From Nereocystis luetkeana (Eukaryota > Sar > Phaeophyceae > Laminariales > Laminariaceae): DNA of 64,000 nucleotides. The notes below the pieces were generated by a model. It was not told where the DNA came from. It made no database searches and was given only the letters and a program-made list of their open reading frames with translations. The translations under genes were made by a program, and so were the position numbers. The DNA lies in NCBI GenBank assembly GCA_031213475.1, contig JARUPZ010000003.1, forward strand, positions 16,238,869-16,302,868, in the 5' to 3' direction. Position 1 is the stretch's first letter. Each line of letters opens with the position of its first letter. Positions 11,513-26,500 of the stretch are shown piece by piece.

Positions 11513-14500
11513 CTGTGGGTTGGTCCAAACACGGCCCGAGTATTCAACGCAGAAGGCTGTAAAAGAATGCTTCGTTTGCCGACATTTCATGGGCGCTCTG
11601 AACAGGTGAGCAACCAAGTTTGAAGTCTGAATTTCCCGTTACGACGCCCTGGGCGTCAGTTTGGCTTGTGTTCGGGGTTCGGGTAAGAGGTAGGTTTAGG
11701 AAACGATCATCTTTCCCAACCCCTGTACGTACGACTTTGAGTAAACGTACAACTGCAGTTGACAGCACCAGCTTACCAAGCGATAGAGCCACGAGTCGAA
11801 TGGGTCCAAATGCGGCCGCAGAAGTTCGAACCCCAACAAGCTTGCGAAAGCGAAGATGCAGGCCATGGCTGCTTGTGTTGAGCTGTGAGGCTTTATAAAA
11901 ATTAGCACCCCCGTCAGCAGTATTCTTCGACCGCACTCGACCACCTCGAAGTAGTACAAGTCGGGGCCTGGGCAAGCATTGACGGCTGTCAGAGATGGTA
12001 CTGTATTCGCTGAGCTCCCAGGTATCAATGAGAAGTGCCTCGATGACACCACACGCGGAATATCTACAGTATGACTTCATCTATATGACACGTCCTTCTT
12101 GCGTCCCACGAAACCTACGTGTTTGCCGGAAAAAATATTTCCCGAAACAAATGGAACGGCTTGTCCCCATATGTCTGTACGCTACCGAATTTCAGGTACC
12201 CACCGCATTCACATTCTCACCGAAGTCTTTCCAGAGAAACATGGAGGGCACTAGCTTAGGATGCTCTCGCCGTGCCTCCACTTTTGCCTGCAGCTCTTGC
12301 AACTCCTCATAGGAATAACTGCTCCTGGCTTGGCCCTTAGGCGTAATACACAGTATCGTAGACGGCATGTCGTCTCGTCTGTCTGGTTCGGCTCTCGCGG
12401 CCTCGTCGGGCGTGGTGTGTAGGCGTGGGTTGAGTAATTTCCGATTTTTCCAGAGAATGGTGGCGTACAGCACGGGAATGCCTACCGGGTATACCTGACA
12501 AGAGGACGGTGGCGGCAGAACACGAGAGACGACACAGGTGACGAGGCCAACTAAATGATCGGAATGGAAGTAACCAGAGAAACCGTAGATATCCCGCGTG
12601 GGAATCAGCAAGTTGGGTGCAAGCAAGACGGAGGAGGCACCCGATGCCGACTCACACCCCACGGACTTCCTGCTCTCCTCACCAGGATCATGAGCCATGC
12701 GTAGACTTGGAAGAAAAGGTGCAAACTCGTCTTGCACGAAATACTGTAGTCTGCTCTGAGATAACTCTCTCCATCCACCACGTCGGGGTCGCAGGATAAG
12801 GTTTTGAACGCCACAGTAGAGGTCGACGTAAACACCTGCAATCCGTGACGTAGGGAGTGATATGTAAGCCCAAGTTAGAGGAGGACGGCGTGTACCAGGT
12901 ATGTGCCAGACCCTACGCTTCAGAAGTTAGGGCAAGGCTAGGTTTTAGCGAGAAAAAAACAAAACACACGATATCTACAGGAGCACTAATTGGTTCCCTC
13001 GATCCACGTTTCAACGGTTTAGCCTGGACTCCTTGAGTTGACACGACTGCAAGGTCCTAACGCCGCGGTGTAAAACCAACAAGAAACAGCATTGTCTAAA
13101 CACACCGCAGCAAAAAGAAGGATGCGTCGGTATGCTCGCTAGGTCAACTATTCTGGCGTGCCCGATGTCTGACATTTTTTCTCTCTCGATGGGCAAGGGC
13201 AACTTACAAGGTCAGACCGTTTTCGATCTCACTTATGGATTATGTAAGCTACACTGAAAACAACGTGATTTGCATAATCTCACCAGAAACGTTAGGAGAA
13301 GCCCAGCAGCCATGTGCCTAGACCATGCAGCTCTCCTGGCGATCACCCCAGCCGACCCAATCCCTGCTCTACTCTTCGCCATGTGGTACGTCAACATCAG
13401 TACCAACGCCAACACCAGAGGCGCCAGCGTTGTCACCAATAGCCTCACGTAGAAATTCGCAGATGGCAATATGCACGAGGCCGAAAATATGTCCCCTATG
13501 TCGAGGTTGACGACGTTGATCCAGACCAGGAACCGCGAGTAGGAAGGCGGATATTGAACGCCCGATATGCTTGAAAAGATGGTGAGAATTTGCCACACGA
13601 CCACCAAGATCTTGAGCTTGTCGAGGGGCAACCTAGACACCCAGCGCTTGACCTTATCACTCATCCCACAGCCCTTTGATTTGCCGCCGTGGAGGGTAGT
13701 CTCAACCTCTTCCGTCAAATTCGCTTGGGCCCTGCCTGTGCCTAAGCCAGCGACGGTGGAACCCATAGGTTCACGGGGCGCCAACACTTCCGGGCTCTTA
13801 GGAAAATATCTAGTCGCCCCGTCGGTCGTCTCTGTACCTGACACCACCCAGTCAGAAGTATTTGGCTCAATGTCGTCCCCTGACGGATAAGTAGACCTCG
13901 CTGGAGAGATGCCACCAACGGACGCGCTACTCTTGGAGGGATTGTTTCGGCTGACGGTTTGTCGGACGATGTCGATTGCCTCCACACCTCCGATGAGAAA
14001 TACCACAGCGAGGAGAAGCAGCAGAAACACCACCAAGGAAAAGATTGTCCCAATCGCGACGAGAAGATGGGCGGTGGTATTGTCGCAGTAGTGGCAAGTG
14101 TTGCTGACACCCCCTCCGTACCTATCGGCACACACGGCGCAATCTGACGGAACAGCAAAAGCGAGGGGTCGGACGTAACGGCGAAGCCGACGGTCGGTTC
14201 ATGACATAGAGGGTCCGCAACTCCATGCGAAGTCGGTGCTTCTGGCATTACATTTGGCGGTATCGACTACGTTTTGAATCTTGTATTTGTCTCTGTGCGA
14301 GATGTACTGTGGGCACAATATTTATATATCCCTTCGATTTGTGGCTCGCGGTTTATATCAGAGTATAATAAGGTCTACAACGCAATACCATTGGGCTTAG
14401 TATACGCACACAAACATGTCAGGAAGGGGCTTGAATGTATACGCCGAGATATGAATCGATTATTGAGTGTATTGTGCTGGTAATGTACAGTAGTGCAATT

Positions 14501-17500
14501 CAAAGGGTCCATGGTCCAACGGTGAACAGCATGCTGTTTGCGAGTGGTTCTCGTGGACTAATTGTTGGCAAACGTCTCCCAGGGAGAACAACGACCGTCG
14601 TTACTTCCACCGACATTGCTAACGGGAGGCTTGAGCTCGCTCATATACCGTTGGCGAAGAAGAACATTGATCGCATTACACAACCGTTGTACACGGAGGC
14701 GTTAGGCATCGATGCCAATGTATGACGAACATGCGGTCCTTCTCATCACTTGCTAGCTTGCCTGGTACTACTACGGAATATTTAATTAGGGCCGATCATG
14801 ATGTTCTATGGGAAATTAATGAGGGGTTGGGAGGTGCCTACGCGTCTAGCGTAAATATTGCACGTCAGTAAGGCATGCCGATGATCTTCACGAACCCTGC
14901 GCTTGGCTGTTCGTCAATTTCGCACAGAGCATACATAGCTTGAACGGATCTAAATGTATACAAACTCAGATGCACTCGTAGTGTTTTGCGCTTTCATGCC
15001 CCGTGGAGAGTATGTAGCAGAAGGGAGTTTTGTTCCAATAAAAACAAGCTCGTTGTATTCGAGACGTGTTGTTGTCTTTGTCCCGTACTGAATAGAACAA
15101 GGAGACCGGCGGTATGAAGTGGTACACATTCTATTTAAATTTTGAATATAACGATTTTCGTGCGAAAGCGGTGGGAATGATACGGTTGGGCGATCGCTCG
15201 AACATACGGCACACTCGTTTTCTGCCTAGGTTCCTTCCCGTGCTCGGCGGTTCCTGATTACCTTCAATTTATGGGTCTACACTCCCTTGATATTGAGATA
15301 TTTACAATAGGTTTCGTCGAATCAGTGTGGACATAGGTTATGCTGAGATGTCGATGGTTAGTTACTTGACGATCTCCACAGAAAATCAAGGGAGGTCGGG
15401 GTATACATACGATCGATAGAAGAGTGATCATGAGGCAATCAAGTGGTGGGATAGCCACGGTACATCCATTGTTGGTATTGCACGATGGCAGGGAGACGTG
15501 GTTGCACATACCAGGTATATACTCGTACCTGGTACGTTTTCTTGGTATAACACAATCGCATATACATAAAACAGGAGATATCTAGGGCGTGTATACCCAT
15601 TAAAGCCAACACGACATAACGATTCGAAACCAGTGAATGAACACCATGGGCTAAACGGGAATGGCCGAGCCGGCGGTATCCCTTGGCTGTGTGTGGACTC
15701 ACATGGGCCCCTGTACCCATCCGCACAGTACTCGTCGGAACTCAACACTTCCGTCGCGCCCACGCACGCGTCCGAGTGCAAGCACTCGACGACCACCAGA
15801 GATTCTCGGCTAGAGCGCCAGTACCCCGGCTGGATAGGTAGCAAGGCCTTGGTTGCGCCCGGGCTTTCGCAGCTTACTCCTTCTTGGCCGGTGATGGTAG
15901 AACACTGCTGGCACGATATTCCATCGCCGTCGTCGTCATCATCAACAGGCAAGGCGTATTCGTACGCGTCGCAAAGGTAGAACGTCGAGTATACGTCTAG
16001 CTTGACGACTGCTGCCGAGTCGGCGCTACCTACAGATTTCAGGGCGAAGTGACTGGTCAAGTTCCCACCGACATCCCGATTCATAGAGGTACCGCGTACA
16101 TCAACAAGTACGCTACCCCCTGGAGGCAAGACGCCACTGGACGGGACTACGTCCAACACAAGGTCGTTAGCTTCAAACGATAAGTTCCAGATAGCATACG
16201 TCGTCCCCGTAGCCGCGGACGAAACCTCGAGCATAAACGTCACCGTGGCGGGGAAGAATGTCTCTACACCTGGGCTCTCTTTGAGGCTGAGCGACAACTG
16301 GCCGCCGTCGCTCAAACATTCGCCGCCTTCGAGGCACTCGCACAGTACGCCGAGTGTGCTATCGATGCACTCCCCAGACCCGCACGCGTTGGCATCGTTG
16401 CAGTTCAACGCCCGGTCCACAAGAGTCAGCGGGTTGTCCAGCGTGCCGTCCGCAGCGTTTCCGAACGTTTCATTGCTGACGACGGCGTTGCGGATCTCGG
16501 CCTCCGAATTGGGCGACACAACCGCTAACGCCGCGGAGCTCCCACTGAAATCGCAGCTGTTGAGGATTAGCGAGCCGCTGGCCGGGTTTAGGTTAAGGAC
16601 AACAGCGTCCCCTCGCCATCCATCGAACACGCATTTGTCCGCGGCGAGCGTGGTGTTGGCGTCTATCTGTATTGCGCGGTTGAACGAATATTTCTGAAGG
16701 CCGACGCTTGATCCCAACGTCACCTCCTTCGCAACCACGGTGCTTGCGGCCACATACACCACGCTGCCGCCCGACGCCCGGTTGTCGATGACATTGTGGT
16801 CTTCGAACGTGGCACTGTTCACATTTGTCAGGTAAATGGCCGCTCCTTGGGGTGACTCGTTTTCGATCAAGTCGCAGCTAGAGTTCACCCACGTCGCTTC
16901 TCGGGCATAGATACCTCCGCCTTGGTCGCCGGCATAGTTTCCCGTGGCGGTGGCCCGTTCGCACGTGAAGGTTGCTTGGTCTTCAACAAAAATGAAACCA
17001 CCGTAAAACCTTAGAAGAGAACGTTGGCAACGGTGCAAAGGAGGACAGCCAATTGCAAGCACGATGAACAATATTCCGTTACATTTTAAGGTGCAGCTCC
17101 ACCAGATTCGGGAAGCGGCAAAAGGTCAAGTCAAACCTCAAGGGTCGGCTCGGGTCAAGTAAGCTGCCTCGACTAGACCCGTGAAATCGTGGAGCTATAC
17201 TGACGCGACCCGACCCGACCCGATCCGCGAGAGGTTGAGGCCCTATTGACCCGACCCGACCCGACCCGTGAGATAGAAGAAACTGTTGACCCCACCCGAC
17301 CTGACCCATGAGATTTGAAAATAACCATACCCGATCCGGTCCATGCGATTTCAAACCATACTGACCCGACCCGGCCATAACCGACCCGTCACCTTCCGAT
17401 TGGTTCGTGAGACACGGGTTTCAGGCTCGGGTAATCTTGCCCCGCGACAACATATATCTGTATCCGCAGGTTCGACCCACAGATCGGGTCCGTGGTTCAA

Positions 17501-20500
17501 CACTTCCAAAAATATTGTGTTAGTCATTTTTGTGCCCCACAGCGTTATGGAACCTGGCTGTAGTGGGTATGGACGGATTCGGGCTTGCGAATTTGGAGTA
17601 GGCGGTGTTATGAGGTTCGAGTATGATAGCGCAGGAGCCGTATTGAGGACTTGCACGAGAAGAGCTTTAGGGTAAGAGAGCGGGAAGTGTTTTTAGCATC
17701 GGATCCGCGAGCCGAATGCGCGGGTCAGCAGACATCAACTCGAGGGTCATGCTAGCCCGACCCTCGAGTGACTCGTTTCTCGCCGGTCATTACCTGACCC
17801 GACTCGTGAGCATTGCATCACCTTTTGACTCGATCTGACCTGACCTGTGCAAGTGCAAACACTTCTTGACCCGACGCGACCCGCGAAAGTTTGACCACCT
17901 CGTGACCTGACCCGCGGGTTGGGTCATGACCCGCGAGAAGTGTTGAAGCAAACTAGAGCAACAGATCGATTAGTCTGAGTCACCGTGTCAAGCGTTAGGA
18001 TTGTACCACCCCTTTGCTCCGCGCCTCATGTTACAACAGACCGCAATCAGATGACGAACGTGACGTTAATGAGAAACTTACGTGGCTTTGTTTCTTTCGA
18101 ACGTTCCTCCTGTAATCGTGACCAACCCGGGAACTCCCCAAACCGCGAGTGCGCCTCCTGCCTCCAGCGCCTCGTTTCGCCTGAAAATCCCTCCCTCGAC
18201 CGAAATATTGGATGCTTCATTCCCGTTGACATATAGCTTATGCGCCGAACGAAACGTGGACAGCGAGGCAAAGCGTTTGGGCAAAATTGAGAGTCCAGTG
18301 CTCTTGAACCCAGCGAAACCAGGCAATATGCGTTTGTCGAACACAAAATTGGCCGAGAGATACGTCAGGGGTTGGCTTCTCCAACGTTTCCATCCGGACA
18401 GTGCACATGCATCGCCGAACCCGAGATACATGACATGGCAAGGTCCGCTCGTGTAGGGTCCCACCGTGAGCACTAGGGGGAACTTATACTCCTCATCATC
18501 CGCTGTGCTTCACCTTGCCACTTTCGGCTATACATCTACCGTGCACGCCAAACGCGTAGGTAGACGAAGACAGCCTGAGAGCAAATGCGTCGGCGGGAAA
18601 AGGAAAAACACGTAAGGGATTCAACCGTAGTAAAATAGTACTACCACCGCTTTGATATCGAGCGGCAGTTGTTTCGGCTATTTAGCCGCTGTGTCATCTC
18701 ACCCCGGCGCCTCTCTTGCTCGCAAGGTTATTTTCGATCAAGCCTCCAGTGATCCTTACACGAGAGTTTCCGTCGGCATAAAGAAAACCGCCTCTCGAGG
18801 TGAATCCGGACGTGAAGTTCCCACCGTAGACACTGACATCGCTGCCGCCGTTTGCGACTGCTTGACCCACATTGTAACAATAAGCGGGAACGTTGCGACG
18901 ACAATGGTGTCAGGTGGCCGACCTATTCGAAGCACAGCTCAACTTTGTACGCCGCGGTATTCGTTTACCGTCAAACATCGATTGCCCATGGCGTATCGAA
19001 GCGACGGAACCCACGAGAGTTTGCATGACCATCGAGTATATAGCCGACTTCAATTTCAAAGTCGTCACGATCTACGAATACCCGCCGCGGCTATCGAGCG
19101 TTTGCCGTCACATTGCCTTTTTCCCAGCGCCCTAAACAGTTCGAACCCCCTTGAAACCGTTTTCATGTATCGCTCACGTATACCGCCCCCAAAAAGCGCG
19201 ATGTTGCGGATCATGGTCGTTCCATCGTTGACGATTGCTCTGCCCGAAGCGTGGAAGCAGCCGCCGTTTCTGCCGGCCATATTCTCCGTACAACTAATAC
19301 TGTTGAAGACGATCGTGCCATCTGCATCCCACCCCAGCACCTGTTTAATTTTTGAAGAGTGGGACTCGATTCATGTATGAAGGGTGAGGTCGCTGCGTAG
19401 TCTACATGCGCTATATAATGATCCGTTTAACTGTAAACGGAGAACGCTCGAAGCGCGCTGGCTGGGCGCACACAACGCACCCGTATGTGCTGTATTCGGT
19501 TTCTTATTGGAGGTGGTCAGGGAACTGAGACCCCGACGTATGGCGTTCCGGCGATACATTACTCGCCCATATCTACGTTTACGATTGAGTTTTACGATAG
19601 CAAAGCTTCGCAATGGTGCCCTACGACCGTTGGGCATCGCCAGAAGCACGCGACAGAAAAAAGGAAACATAAACTTGTGTTGATTTGTAATTATTGTCTT
19701 GCGCAGTGTGCAGCACCTTTTTTGTAGGAGATGATTATTGTGTCGACCGCTAGAACTAAAAAAACATAGACACCGGACAAGTATCACCACCAAAATCAAC
19801 AGCGTGTAATCCAGGCCATCTCGTCAATGTGCGGTGCATGGGAGACACCGCTTCGGTAATCACTGTTGCCTCTCATTGAGCTGCTGCTGCCGGAGCCACC
19901 ACACGAAGAAACAAGTACGAGTATTTATCACCCTTGTGGAGAGATGTCGCAAGGCGATCAAGTTCGCTTGAATGAATTTAGAAAATTTCCACACCAATGA
20001 CAACGGAAATTGCGCCTGTGGCCGGCGACCAGTAAATTGATTTCCGGCCATTTTGACGTCTGGTCCCGAGGTCGATTCCCAGCTAGTATCCCGGGCATGC
20101 ACGGAGCTTTGTATGAAGCCGTGATAGATGACATTTGTCACGTACTAGACTGTTGTCATTGCTGATGGACGAAAAATCCAAAGCAAGTCCGTGACCCCAA
20201 ATTCTGATTTCTTCGCGCGATATAACCATACCTGCAAACACCCCAAAAAAGGCTTCGGCGGTAGCTCCTGGAAAGCAAAGAGATCCCTTTGTTTGGAGAC
20301 GCCAAGCAACCGATGTATCATTGAACAATCCCGGTAAATACCTATTCCTCGCACGCATTCACGGTTGCCTTATACCCAAAACTCAAATTATGACCTGTGA
20401 ATCGGTAGGAAAGTAGGAAACCAAACTTGTGTAAAACGAACCCTAGGTGGCTAAGCATCGGTAGATACCCACCTCGCGCTTTTCGACAAGCTGGCTGGCT

Positions 20501-23500
20501 TCACCAGCTAATACCAGCCGACTTACCCGAGACGACGGGTTCACACGTCGGCTAGACCAACGTATATTGTGGAGTCTACAGTAGATCCTCGGCTGCCGAT
20601 ATCGTATTTTAGTGTAGGATCTGTATACAGCACTGAAGTCCATATGCAACCCGACAAACTTGCCTTATGCATCATGCAGGTGATACGTACTGCTCCCACA
20701 CGGAAGCATGGACTAGGTTATACCATCCGGACAAGGAGTCATACGACCCATAATTATCTAGATAATGAAGTAGGCACCGACGATCTTTCCGATGTTTAGA
20801 AGGTTTACAAGGACACTGCATCTCGCCTCTATGAATATATATATATATATAGTAGGCTTCCTGGATACCAGCACAAGCGACGAGACAAACTATCTACGTT
20901 TGAGAGTTGGCCCACTCTTGGAACGACGTACTACTGTGATTTCGCAAAGACTATGTGGTGTTGACCTACAAAGTAGAGCTCTAACAAAGGTTCTACCTAC
21001 AGTGGTGCGTACAAGGCGTTTAACCCCGAGGTCGACTTTCGTTCCCTAGGTATGTTCTTCAAAAATGCACGTTTGTGCGGAAAAACATGAATGTGAGTGA
21101 AGCGGACAAAGGTCGATACATTGCTGCAAAGTCACGACTTGCACAGGCCAAGAGCTCCATGCTCCAGAAAAATAACCTTACGTCTCAAGCATGTGTGTAT
21201 GTACCACATCATCAGTATGTACGAAATGTAACGGACGGAGAGATAGATCACTCAATTGGTGTACGTTTACATACTTCGAAGCATAGAAAAATCCTGAGGG
21301 AATCGCCGCCTGCTTGTGGCCTTCGTACGAAATACCGGTATGTATGTGTCTTATGGCCGGGAAGATTCTAATTTTCTCATTCATTCGAGTCAAAAATAGA
21401 AAGCGCTCTATAAACTCGAGGACACGCGGACTATCGACAACTACTATTAATATGACTTCCTGCTTGCGCCGTCGATCTCTGATCTGAATAATAATGTGCT
21501 TCTTCTGCTTTGTGAGGGGCTCATTGCGCTCTGCTGCGCATGTGGTAGCGGAAAATGCTCGACGAAAACATGCTTGCTCCGACAATAATGGGAGATAGAT
21601 GGGTGCGCCTTTATGACCTGAGCCGATTGGGCAAGATCACGCAATTTACGTGTACGAACCCCGTGTATGTGTGATACGTACGAAGTTCCCCCTTCTCTGG
21701 AGCGTATATGCCCGAGAAGGCCGCACCGTTGTCTCTAGTCTGGTTTCGAAATTCTGGCCAGCGGTCGCAGGAGGCCACCCCAATGCCGAACACCAGCAGT
21801 ACTGCCGTGTGTCTACTGCTCATGTTGACGCCGCACCAGGTGGGTATGGCATGCATTGTATTGTGTGTGTTGTATCAGCCGCCTCAGTGATTCAAGGAGT
21901 ACCCCGCAAAAACCGTTTACACTGTGTTTATGAGGTTTATGTATCCTGATTATTTGAACGCGTGTTCTATAACTCCTTTTCAACCCGCACCGGACAGTGT
22001 TTCCACCCCTCCCCCCAGACATATTTACCTATACCTAAATAAAGTAAATTAATATTTCAAGAATGTTTGGGCCTTATGGAACCCCAATTTCCCAGGACCC
22101 TGGAGTGAAAAACCATGAACACATCATTCATTCGTCAACGGCTCAACAGGGGCCCACAGAACACATTGGCAAAAACGAAGACCTACCTCTCAAAACGGCG
22201 CAAAGACTTCGGCGTTGGTGGTGATAAACGCGTCGATACGAAATTACTTGGTTTCACTATAGCATCTATTTTTTTGACGTCGTATACTACGTGTGACTTC
22301 AAATAGGTCCTACTCGTACGCACTCGATGGTTCAAACATGGGCGCGTGAGTTTTCACAGACATGTATGTCATGTGGTACCTGGAACCGGCTCATACGGAA
22401 ATGATAAATAAGTAGAGATCGTTTCTCCCTACGCAAGCAAGCGCCGTACTCTTTCGGACCTTGTTTAAGTACCGTGCTTGGTCGGAAGACTCTTTCGGGG
22501 CCAGCGCCAGCTCTAGGATCCCAACTAAAAGGCCGGCCGTGTAAACCCTGTTCAGTTGTTCATGGTGGTCGGTGTGGTATCACATATATATGGGCATTGG
22601 AGTACACACGTACGTGGCTACTTCAGTATAATATACATTCTCCCGATAACATGACACATTTTGATAAAAACTGAATCTCGTGTTTCGAAATTTTTTTAGA
22701 TCTGATCTGTAGATTTCTTTGTCGTTTTAAATTCTGTGGTTCGTTTCTCGGTTTAATTTCGATTTTCGTTTAACTGTGCTGTCGAATACAGCACCCCTAA
22801 CAAAAACACACAGCACTTTGGCCTTATACGTTTTCGAAACGTAGTACATTGTGATGAGTACATTCGACAATCTGGGGACATTGTTAACGTTAAAGTTGGA
22901 TAATGAGCGACCTTGAGGTTTATGGTTCCAAGTGTTTTTACCTCAGCTTCACCTGACAGAGTACGCTCCCAAGGTACTCCTGGAAATAAAAACAACATAT
23001 ATATTCGCCTGATTGAGAGCGTAGTATCTGATTGAGAGCGAGATTGCGCGATACGCTGTATGTAGCCGGACCACCGCTGAGAGGTGGAGCTTGCTGTGTA
23101 GCTTGAATTGAAGGGCTAGCCCGTAGCTTCAAGCCGCTACCCTGATAACCTGTGGTAGACATTGCACGCGTTATCCATGACTGGCAAAATGAAAGGCGTT
23201 TGGTTTATTCAGTTCGTAACTAACTAAAGAACGTATGGCTATAACACTATACCAGGTATAATACTGGTATGCTCTTGGGTGGAATTCAAGTAAGTTCTAA
23301 CACAGACAAATAAATCTGAAAAATGGGAACGAAACAAAAAATGAGAACGGACGGGTTTTTTTAGAAAGCAAACCAATTGTGTACAACTCCAAGAAAAAAA
23401 GTAGACAGTCCTGTGGGGCTGTACAGCAGCCTTCGAATGAGCTGTCGCTCAGGCTGGAAGTCCTCGGCATCGCCGCGGTAGCCAGCATCTAGAGAAATCA

Positions 23501-26500
23501 CAATAGAGCCAGCGTATATCGCTTTTTGCACCCACCCGAAGGCACGAGATGGAGCATGATCGTTCTGACGAGCTCCTCTCACAGGGCTGGCCAAGGGGTT
23601 TCGCAGGATCATTTTGGTTATCTGATACACCACATGGTTCTGGAGATACGGCTTGGTTCTCATTTTAGGCTTCGTTCCCATTTTTCCGATTTGTCTTAAG
23701 TATAACACGTTTGTTTACTCATACAAATTTGGTTTTGAGCTTCCCCCCTGCTCAAAACCAGCAGCATCGTTCGTGTACTACGATATATGTCACTTCCACA
23801 CCACGCAGGCCCCATTCATTGTGTGTGGGTTCCTACGCAGCAGCTGGGTGCTTTCGAGCCCAGCTTGATAATATATGTATATTCCTACAGGTGGTTCGCG
23901 CTCTTCGCTATTAGTATTGGGTTTCTCCTGCAGCTTGCTATACACCAGATGATACTTCCAATTGGTCGTATAAATACTCGTACCAGGTAGCATTTAGTTA
24001 TTGTATTACGGATAGGCCGCAAATAAATGCAGGGAAGCCTTCTATCGAGGGGTTATTACAGCACAAATTTTCATTTCTTTTTTGCGAACAAAATTTGGTC
24101 CTGTTTGCTATGGTCCCCGGTTAAAATAGCAGGTGATGTCATTGGTCGTAATATACGCAGAAAATCGAAACTAATATCTTGCAGTCCCACAAAGAAAAAA
24201 CTACCTGTATGTGATGGAGGTTGCCGTAGCTGGCAACATGCGTGCTTGTCGTGTATACGTCCTACTGTAGACACCTTGAGGGGGTAGACATTTTCATCAA
24301 AAGTGTCCTCAACAAAGAAGGGCGAAGCAGGCAAACATCTCTCTGTGGCATGCACAGCAGAAGAAGCGCTTTCTGACTAAAGCCGCTTGCTCAAAGTGGC
24401 GAGTTCAAGATTTGTTTTGGCAATGTTCGCCGGTGGTTCGGAGAGGGTAGTTTTTTTTTCTATGTTTACCGTAGGGTGAGCCATGTCGACGAAGACACCA
24501 CAAACAATGTGGTAATAATTGAGAGGATAATGCGAAAAGCCACCCACAACTTCTGTAACAACAGCAAAAACCGTAGTCCGTAGCGCTACCAGCTGATAGA
24601 GCAGCGTAGCGTCAGGTTGAAGCGTTGTTCGAGGGACAACCAGATCAGTTAAAGTCTGCAGTCAGACTGACGGGTACATGATACGTCGCGTCCTAGCTTC
24701 TCAGGTAGGTGTTGTCGATGCGCGACGTATTTTCATTTTCCTCCGCTGTCCGCTCCTCGTCTTCTCTCGGGATCGCGAGTCCTTCGTCCGTTTCCGTGTT
24801 TCATCCATTTAGGTTGTCACTATTACCAGCCAGTTTAGCCTTGTTACACACGCAACAAAAACATCGTTTAATTTCAAGAAGGTGAAACTTGGAACACATG
24901 GCATGATACGTAATACGTAATGCGATCGCTGGTATTTTTTGTCCGCAAAAGCTTCGTGTTTTGCAGCATATTATTATCTGATTTCCTGCGCGCGCATGGG
25001 GAGGGTGAGGCGAGTTGTTTTACGAGGAACTGTTTATTCCATGTTTCGGGTTTGTTTGCGTTGGGAACGTACTCGGTAAAGTCACAGGATGCAGGGCAGA
25101 AAACCTTATCGGGAAAAAAATACAGATGGTGTATGTATAGGGCACTCTGTTGCTCGTGGCGTGGCCACTCGTGTATTCATTTTTGGTTTGTTGATGATTA
25201 TGGTAATTAATTGGAGGGCATATGAGTTGCTCGTAGTCACGCAAATGCCGATGCAATTTTATTGGTCAATTGGTGTGATTTGTGTAGCTTCAAATCATCT
25301 AAATAAATAGGGAAATCTCGTAGATAGTTCTGTCACTCCAGATGGGATCTGTTTTTTTTTCGGTATTTATTTGTGAACGACTTCTGCGTAAGGTAGGGTA
25401 GCTCTGATGTTCACACGTCGTTGGCCACTTTGTGACTGCGAATTCGTTATAGATACCCACGAGGCCCGGGGTGTCTAGCGCTTGGGACCAGGTACTCGTA
25501 GACGTCGGTCTATCCGTCACCCCTCACACTACACGTACCATGGACTATAGCCCTCATATAACCTTCAACACATGACATGAAACGTGGGATCCAGCGCGGA
25601 CAATCTGTTATATGCCCGGCGATATTTCGCCCTCTTTTCCGTAATATATCAGATCTGCATTGCAACTACTGACTAAATGCAACACGTCCCCAGCCCAGTC
25701 CCTTAGCACAGTTGAGGACAAAATTATTTGTACCTCCCCCCCCATTATGGTTTATTTCTATTTTCACAATAGTAAAGTAAAACTATATACCTGGTAATAT
25801 GATAGACGTACATACATCAATAGTCTAAAACTCGTATAATATTATACCTGGTATTTTAAAAAAACTGCTCATCAACCTTACTCGGACGAAAAAAAAAGCT
25901 TCCACGCCTGACGGCTCATACAAACAAAGAGCGACACATAAATTTTTTTTGGTCAAGTTTGGAAAGTATCAACCTCATAACAGATTGATTGCCTCGGCTT
26001 TTACACTAACTAGTGTCACGATTACAGCATCGTTCACAAATTTTACCTGCGTCTGGAAAGTGGCGGAACATTGTTTCAAAGTATTTCATGCCCCTCCTAC
26101 CTGTATATATACTATATTATAATATGTAGAACATTATATGATCTGCCACGTTTGTGAAGAAGCTGTATTAATAGTCAAAATGATCAGAAGATAGATGGGT
26201 CTTTTTTACTACCGAGTCGGTGTGGAATTGAGCCCTCACATGTTTTTTTTTTCATCTCGATAAATACGTGGGGTTCCACGGCCCATCAAATAGTCCCTTC
26301 CCGCTCTACCAGGTATTTAATACGACACCCCTCTTGATTTTTTTTTTTTTTTCTCATCCCATTCATTATCTTCGCACATCTTCTCTCTCTCCTTCCCTCT
26401 CGTAACTCAGATCCGGGGTCACATAGCAGGCTCTTCTCCCCCCTTCCCGCTACGGTACGTGCCTTCATTTTTATCGCGAGAAGATTTCAGCCTTTTTCTT

